Below, in pieces: positions 62,873-64,000 of a stretch of DNA of 64,000 nt. The notes beneath the pieces were generated by a model. The model worked only from the letters and a program-made list of their open reading frames with translations, was not told the origin of the DNA and did no database searches. The DNA comes from JBEVJK01 sp963791325. Its GTDB lineage: Bacteria > Pseudomonadota > Alphaproteobacteria > Rhizobiales > Rhizobiaceae. The translations under genes were made by a program, and so were the position numbers. Position 1 is the stretch's first letter. The number at the start of each line of letters is the position of its first letter. Location: positions 186,001 to 250,000 of the forward strand of contig CAWBRU010000022.1 of assembly GCA_963791325.1 (NCBI GenBank), read 5' to 3'.

Positions 62873-63610
62873 TCAGAGCTGCGGCGGCGGCAAGCCGGCA
62901 TCGGCAAAGCGCTTGGCCGCCAGCACATGGCGCTTGCCGTCCCGCAGCGAGAAGCGGCCGTGACCCGGCAGAAACGCCGTGAAGTCGAGCCCGGCCAGCT
63001 TGCGGATCGACGCCAGCGACTTCGACACGCTGCAATCCTCGATGTCCTGCAGGATGATCCTGCCGTCGGCGAACAGCGCATCCCCGGACACCAGTGCGCT
63101 GAGGCCCCTGCCCTCGACCAGCCAGGAGACGTGGTCGTCGCTGTGGCCGGGCGTCGCCACCGCGGTGAAGCGAAACGACCCGGCCGAAATCGCGGCGCCG
63201 TCTTCGACGACCTGGTCGGCCGCCGGCGGCGTCCAGCGAAAGTCGAGCGGGTAGGCCCGTCCCCTCGCCCGGTCGAGGCTGATCAGCCGCTCGTCCTTTG
63301 CGGCGAGGATGGCGGCTGTGCGCGGCCCGGCGACGACGCGCAGGCCGGGGATCTCGGCGACGAGCGCGGCAGCCCCGCCGGAGTGATCGGCATGGCCGTG
63401 GGTGAGCACGAGAGTGCGCAATCCGCTCGGCTCCAATCCGTCACGGCGCAGCGTCGCGATCAGACCGTCGACATCCTCGCCGGCGCCGGCATCGAAAAGA
63501 TGGTGCTCGCTGCCGTCGGTGACCAGGAAGACGTTGCAGTCGAGCGCGTGCGACAGGTCGAAGCCGGTCGCGCCGCTGGCGACCAAATGAAGTCCATCCG
63601 CAATCCTCAT
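62873..63610 (-). CDS. Metallo-beta-lactamase-fold hydrolase
   Basis: A 245-residue MBL-fold enzyme with the metal motif THGHADHSGG, His in PGHSDDHVS, Asp in SGDALF and the last His in LPGHGRFSL. Glyoxalase II, lactonase and other ester hydrolases share it. ATG 63608-63610 with GAGGAG and GAGGTG upstream was chosen; two earlier in-frame starts exist. It is convergent with the permease operon and divergent from the SDR gene. Confidence 0.88.
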   Translation of the reverse strand: MRIADGLHLVASGATGFDLSHALDCNVFLVTDGSEHHLFDAGAGEDVDGLIATLRRDGLEPSGLRTLVLTHGHADHSGGAAALVAEIPGLRVVAGPRTAAILAAKDERLISLDRARGRAYPLDFRWTPPAADQVVEDGAAISAGSFRFTAVATPGHSDDHVSWLVEGRGLSALVSGDALFADGRIILQDIEDCSVSKSLASIRKLAGLDFTAFLPGHGRFSLRDGKRHVLAAKRFADAGLPPPQL

Positions 63611-63672
63611 CGCACCTCGGCTCCTCTCGACATGACATTGATCCATTGTCCCCAACAGCGAGGCCTTGTCGA

Positions 63673-64000
63673 ATGAAACAGCGCGCACTCGATCTCCTCG
63701 ATCTTTCGGGCAAGGTCGCCATCGTCACCGGCGGCGCCTCCGGCCAGGGCAAGGCGGCGTCGCAGCTGTTCGCGGCCCACGGCGCCGAGGTCGTCGTCGC
63801 CGACATCGACGGGGACGGCGCCGCCGCGGCCGCCGGCGAGATCGGCGGCTTGGGCATGCGCGTCGACGTCGCGCGCGAAGACGACATCGCGCAGATGGTG
63901 GCCGAGACGGAACGTCGCTTCGGCGGGCTCGACATCCTGTTCAACAATGCCGGCATCGGCTACAGCTCCAACGCGCGCTACAAGATGGCCAACGTGGTCG
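63673..64000 (+). CDS. Short-chain dehydrogenase, truncated by the window end
   Basis: The first 109 residues of an SDR: TGGASGQGKAA is the nucleotide loop, VVVADIDGDG the second strand with Asp that favours NAD(H), and FNNAGIG the NNAG motif. The catalytic Tyr/Lys lie beyond the window. It is divergent from the MBL-fold gene by 62 bp; both may process the compound imported by the adjacent CUT1 transporter. Confidence 0.9.
   Translation, partial: MKQRALDLLDLSGKVAIVTGGASGQGKAASQLFAAHGAEVVVADIDGDGAAAAAGEIGGLGMRVDVAREDDIAQMVAETERRFGGLDILFNNAGIGYSSNARYKMANVV

Overview
The window is 64 kb of GC-rich DNA (mostly 65-70% GC by eye) with dense genes, many 4-bp start/stop overlaps, rhizobial-type ABC transport operons, class III cyclases with TPR tails, and a dispersed intergenic repeat with the core CCGTCCGGAATTGCGGAAAA. 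Together these suggest an alphaproteobacterium of the Hyphomicrobiales (Rhizobiales). I cannot name the genus from sequence alone. I saw no rRNA, tRNA, CRISPR array, phage or transposase gene.

Layout. (1) 0.2-17.6 kb is loosely organised: a GntR-linked hydroxyacid dehydrogenase, a GYD protein, a 2OG-Fe(II) oxygenase, a small envelope/stress group (YflT-like, DUF4142, Gly/Ser-rich secreted protein), an alpha/beta hydrolase, two class III cyclase proteins (one frameshifted), a PHB-depolymerase-type esterase and an aldo/keto reductase. (2) 17.8-23.8 kb is a sugar (CUT2-type) ABC operon with two binding proteins, a GntR regulator and a divergent enolase-superfamily dehydratase. (3) 23.8-42.9 kb is the most interesting part. 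An 11-gene minus-strand operon carries an SDR, a double hot-dog hydratase, an acyl-CoA ligase, an amidohydrolase, a polyamine-type ABC transporter, a FAS1-like/MaoC hydratase pair and a GNAT. It faces a plus-strand aminotransferase. Further on, a TetR gene faces a plus-strand operon of a thiolase-like protein without the nucleophilic cysteine, a DUF35 protein, an M20 deacylase, a DAO-type flavoenzyme and an RraA-type aldolase. The same 24-bp sequence lies in both divergent promoter regions, which suggests one TetR regulon. (4) 43.7-56.6 kb is an IclR-linked cluster: creatininase-family hydrolase, two permeases (one fused to its ATPase), Gfo/Idh/MocA oxidoreductase, sugar-binding protein, threonine-dehydratase-like enzyme, aldehyde dehydrogenase and M20 deacylase. 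(5) 56.6-64 kb holds RidA, a threonine-synthase-like enzyme, a CUT1 sugar ABC transporter split over divergent strands, a metallo-beta-lactamase-fold hydrolase and a truncated SDR.

How the genes may work together (inference). Region 3 reads as a complete uptake and CoA-dependent degradation route: ABC import, hydrolysis or deamination, transamination, CoA activation, hydration by hot-dog enzymes, oxidation by the SDR, then carbon-carbon cleavage by a thiolase-like/DUF35 pair resembling the Ltp2-ChsH2 retro-aldolases of steroid side-chain degradation. No acyl-CoA dehydrogenase and no steroid-ring genes are present, so the substrate is unknown. Regions 2, 4 and 5 are sugar or sugar-acid uptake and catabolism modules.

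Caveat. Between about 10 and 33 kb seven genes carry single-base frameshifts, with at least five in one permease gene, while 33-64 kb looks clean. These may be sequencing or assembly errors or real decay; the affected genes are marked.
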